DNA from: Candidatus Methanoplasma sp.
GTDB taxonomy: Archaea > Thermoplasmatota > Thermoplasmata > Methanomassiliicoccales > Methanomethylophilaceae
Reading direction: 5' to 3'
NCBI GenBank assembly: GCA_031283015.1
Contig: JAITCQ010000097.1
Coordinates: 1-7,735, forward strand
Length of the DNA: 7,735 nucleotides
The notes beneath the pieces are model-generated. The model was not told the origin of the DNA, ran no database searches, and was given only the letters and a program-made list of their open reading frames with translations. The position numbers and the translations under genes are program-made. Positions 6,090-7,735 of this stretch are shown here, in pieces; the first letter of the stretch is position 1, and every line of letters begins with the position of its first letter.

Positions 6090-7703
6090 TTAAGCGAGTT
6101 TCAGGAGGTCGTACTTATACACCTTCTCCGGGCAGGAGAACTGGCATCTGTAGCACGCCGTCCCGAGGCAGTTCTTCGTTTTGATCACGATCTGCTTATC
6201 GTCCATGACCTTGAGCGCCTTCTCCGGGCACTCCTTCTCGCACTTCTTGCATCCGGTGCATCCGGGCATGTAACATTTCACCTCGGTGCCGATGTCGTGG
6301 ATGATGCGGAGTCCTCTTGCACCAAGGTCCGGTATGTCACGGGCCACCATGCGGAAGACCTCCGGCACCCCTTTGACCTTAGGCAGAGGCTGGATGTCGA
6401 ACATCTCGTTGTACGTGTTGTACATCTCCATGCTCATTCCCTCGTCCCAGTGGGCAAGCTCCTGCACGTAGATCTGCTCAAAGGTGGGGTCGGACGCGAA
6501 CATCACGTGGTTCGCCCTTATGCCGTCCGCTATTCCCTGGAGCTCGTCGAGGAGCTCGGGCTTTTTGAGGATGTCCGTCGCCATCGCGAGCGACGTGTTC
6601 CCGTACTGGTAGATCTTGTTGCACGAGGGCGGCAGAAGACCGACCTCTCTGGCCTTGGCGGCGTCGACGTACGTTCCGGACGCGCCGGCCATGTACATTA
6701 TCTTGAGGTCGTCGAACTTTATGCCCGCTTTCTCAACTAGCGTGAAATGACCGGCCCTCATGGCGCCGATGGCCTTGCACGCTTCGGAGATGTCCTTAGA
6801 ATCGATGTATATGCCGTCCTGGAAGACCATCTTCTCGTCGAAGGTGGTGAGCTTCCCTCTTTTCCAGAGATTGTTGGCGAGAGCCGCCGCCACGGCGGCG
6901 ACTACACCTGTTCCGGTGATCCCTTTCGCCTTGCCGTGCATAGGTCCCTCTTCTGTGATCCTTCCGAGGCTGAAATCGACCTTGTCCCCGGGCTGAGGCA
7001 TTATGGTCTCGTCGAGCACCATGCATCTCCATTGGAAGTCGTACATCAGGTCGCTTATGGCTCCCGGACCGGCGAGCATGCCGCATTTTATGGACTGTCC
7101 TTCCATCGCGGGTCCCGCCGCGGCGGATCCGGTATAGATGTCGTCCCCGACCTTCAGCGCCATCTCTGCGTTCGTCCCGTAGTCGGTGACCATACAGTTG
7201 TCCTTCTGCTCCAGGAACCCGCTTTTGTACATCATTGCAAGTGCGTCCGCACCTATCTCGTGCCTTATGGACGGCGGAACATACAGTTCGCAGCCGTCGG
7301 GCACGTCCATTCCCACGTCGACGGCGGAGAACACACCGGCGTTCCTGTCGAGGACCTTGATGCCTCTCGACTTGTGGGCGTTCTTCCCCGCGAAGGCGAG
7401 GTCGTCCACAGCCAGGCCCTGGAACAGCGAAAGCTGTATCGGGTTCCCGCAGATGGAGACCTTCTCGACCTTCTTTATGTCGATGTCGAGGGTCTTGATC
7501 ACTTTGTTCACTGTGTCCATGACGATGTTGTGCGCGATGTCCGTTCCGACATTGATGCAGAACGTCAGGTGGTCCATTATATTGGCGCCCGGCAGCGGGT
7601 GGCATTCGGTCACGGATGTGGAGAGTATCTTCCCGTCAGAAAGGTCCACGCCGTGCGCCCTGGTTCCGCTGGTACCCATGTCCAGCGATATTCCGTATGT
7701 CAT
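6090..7703 (-). CDS. ramA: methylamine methyltransferase corrinoid protein reductive activase RamA
   Basis: RamA uses ATP and low-potential electrons to reduce the inactive Co(II) corrinoid of methylamine methyltransferase partner proteins to Co(I), allowing methyl transfer toward coenzyme M. At 537 residues it is full length for the family. The N-terminal part is an ASKHA-type ATPase: phosphate loop ISLDMGTSGTRAHGVDL (5-21), second phosphate motif VTDYGTNAEMAL (172-183) and MAGASGTYVD (338-347). The C-terminal part carries two 4Fe-4S sites: C482, C485, C488, C492 (CX2CX2CX3CP) and C512, C517, C520, C524 (CX4CX2CX3CP). C477 is an extra cysteine. Start is ATG at 7703 with a strong AGGAGGAGG site (7717-7709) five nt upstream. 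It ends in TAA. No methyltransferase or corrinoid-protein gene is within the window; its promoter lies to the right. No in-frame TAG is present, so no pyrrolysine. Confidence 0.95.
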   Translation of the reverse strand: MTYGISLDMGTSGTRAHGVDLSDGKILSTSVTECHPLPGANIMDHLTFCINVGTDIAHNIVMDTVNKVIKTLDIDIKKVEKVSICGNPIQLSLFQGLAVDDLAFAGKNAHKSRGIKVLDRNAGVFSAVDVGMDVPDGCELYVPPSIRHEIGADALAMMYKSGFLEQKDNCMVTDYGTNAEMALKVGDDIYTGSAAAGPAMEGQSIKCGMLAGPGAISDLMYDFQWRCMVLDETIMPQPGDKVDFSLGRITEEGPMHGKAKGITGTGVVAAVAAALANNLWKRGKLTTFDEKMVFQDGIYIDSKDISEACKAIGAMRAGHFTLVEKAGIKFDDLKIMYMAGASGTYVDAAKAREVGLLPPSCNKIYQYGNTSLAMATDILKKPELLDELQGIADGIRANHVMFASDPTFEQIYVQELAHWDEGMSMEMYNTYNEMFDIQPLPKVKGVPEVFRMVARDIPDLGARGLRIIHDIGTEVKCYMPGCTGCKKCEKECPEKALKVMDDKQIVIKTKNCLGTACYRCQFSCPEKVYKYDLLKLA

Positions 7704-7708
7704 TTTTT

Positions 7709-7717
7709 CCTCCTCCT
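7709..7717 (-). promoter_or_regulatory. ramA: strong ribosome-binding site of ramA
   Basis: AGGAGGAGG on the minus strand, five nt before the ramA ATG. It is the strongest such site in the window, consistent with high expression of a central methanogenesis gene, and it fixes the start codon. Confidence 0.8.
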
Positions 7718-7735
7718 AATTCTGTCCCAAAAAGA

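Noticed and set aside
6796..7605. Open frame of 269 codons on the minus strand within ramA
   Set aside because: Frame shadow of ramA on the same strand; composition is Arg/Gly/His-rich and ramA itself is clearly the gene.

Overview
The window is most likely from a methylotrophic methanogenic archaeon, probably of the Methanomassiliicoccales (Thermoplasmatota). The strongest reason is a full-length RamA, the ATP-dependent reductive activator of methyltransferase corrinoid proteins, at the right end. Supporting signs are a tRNA-Leu without an encoded CCA, Shine-Dalgarno sites of the archaeal GGAGGTGATCC type in front of TTG starts, TATA-like promoter elements, and the absence of TAG among the stop codons of all seven genes, as expected where UAG can encode pyrrolysine. 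The order-level placement is inference.

Layout from left to right: a tRNA-Leu(TAG) at 7-89; a NimA-like flavin-binding protein of the pyridoxamine-phosphate-oxidase fold (123-626); CTP synthase pyrG, probably from a TTG start (738-2360), preceded by a leader hairpin; an alpha/beta hydrolase on the minus strand (3109-2417), convergent with pyrG; an AT-rich divergent promoter region (3110-3228) with a possible palindromic operator; a tightly packed three-gene ABC importer operon of the SsuA/TauA/NMT1 type (binding protein 3229-4413, permease 4418-5236, ATPase 5233-6048); a bidirectional hairpin terminator; and ramA on the minus strand (7703-6090). No stretch longer than 300 bases lacks a gene. 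No insertion sequence, CRISPR array or origin was seen.

The most notable feature is the ABC binding protein. Its segments are in a circularly permuted order. The stretch that normally begins an SsuA/NMT1-type binding protein (first strand, DIHQ motif, LGAPP motif) is at the C-terminus, while the polypeptide starts, just after its membrane anchor, at the strand that normally follows that stretch. A nine-residue Gly/Ser-rich linker joins the old C- and N-termini. The rest of the transporter is conventional, so a rewired but probably working importer is the best reading. Its substrate is unknown. A sulfonate-like compound is suggested by family, and coenzyme M is an attractive but unproven candidate in a methanogen.

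The genes otherwise cover separate functions: translation (tRNA), nucleotide synthesis (pyrG), small-molecule uptake (ABC operon) and methylamine-type methanogenesis (ramA, whose methyltransferase partners would lie outside the window).
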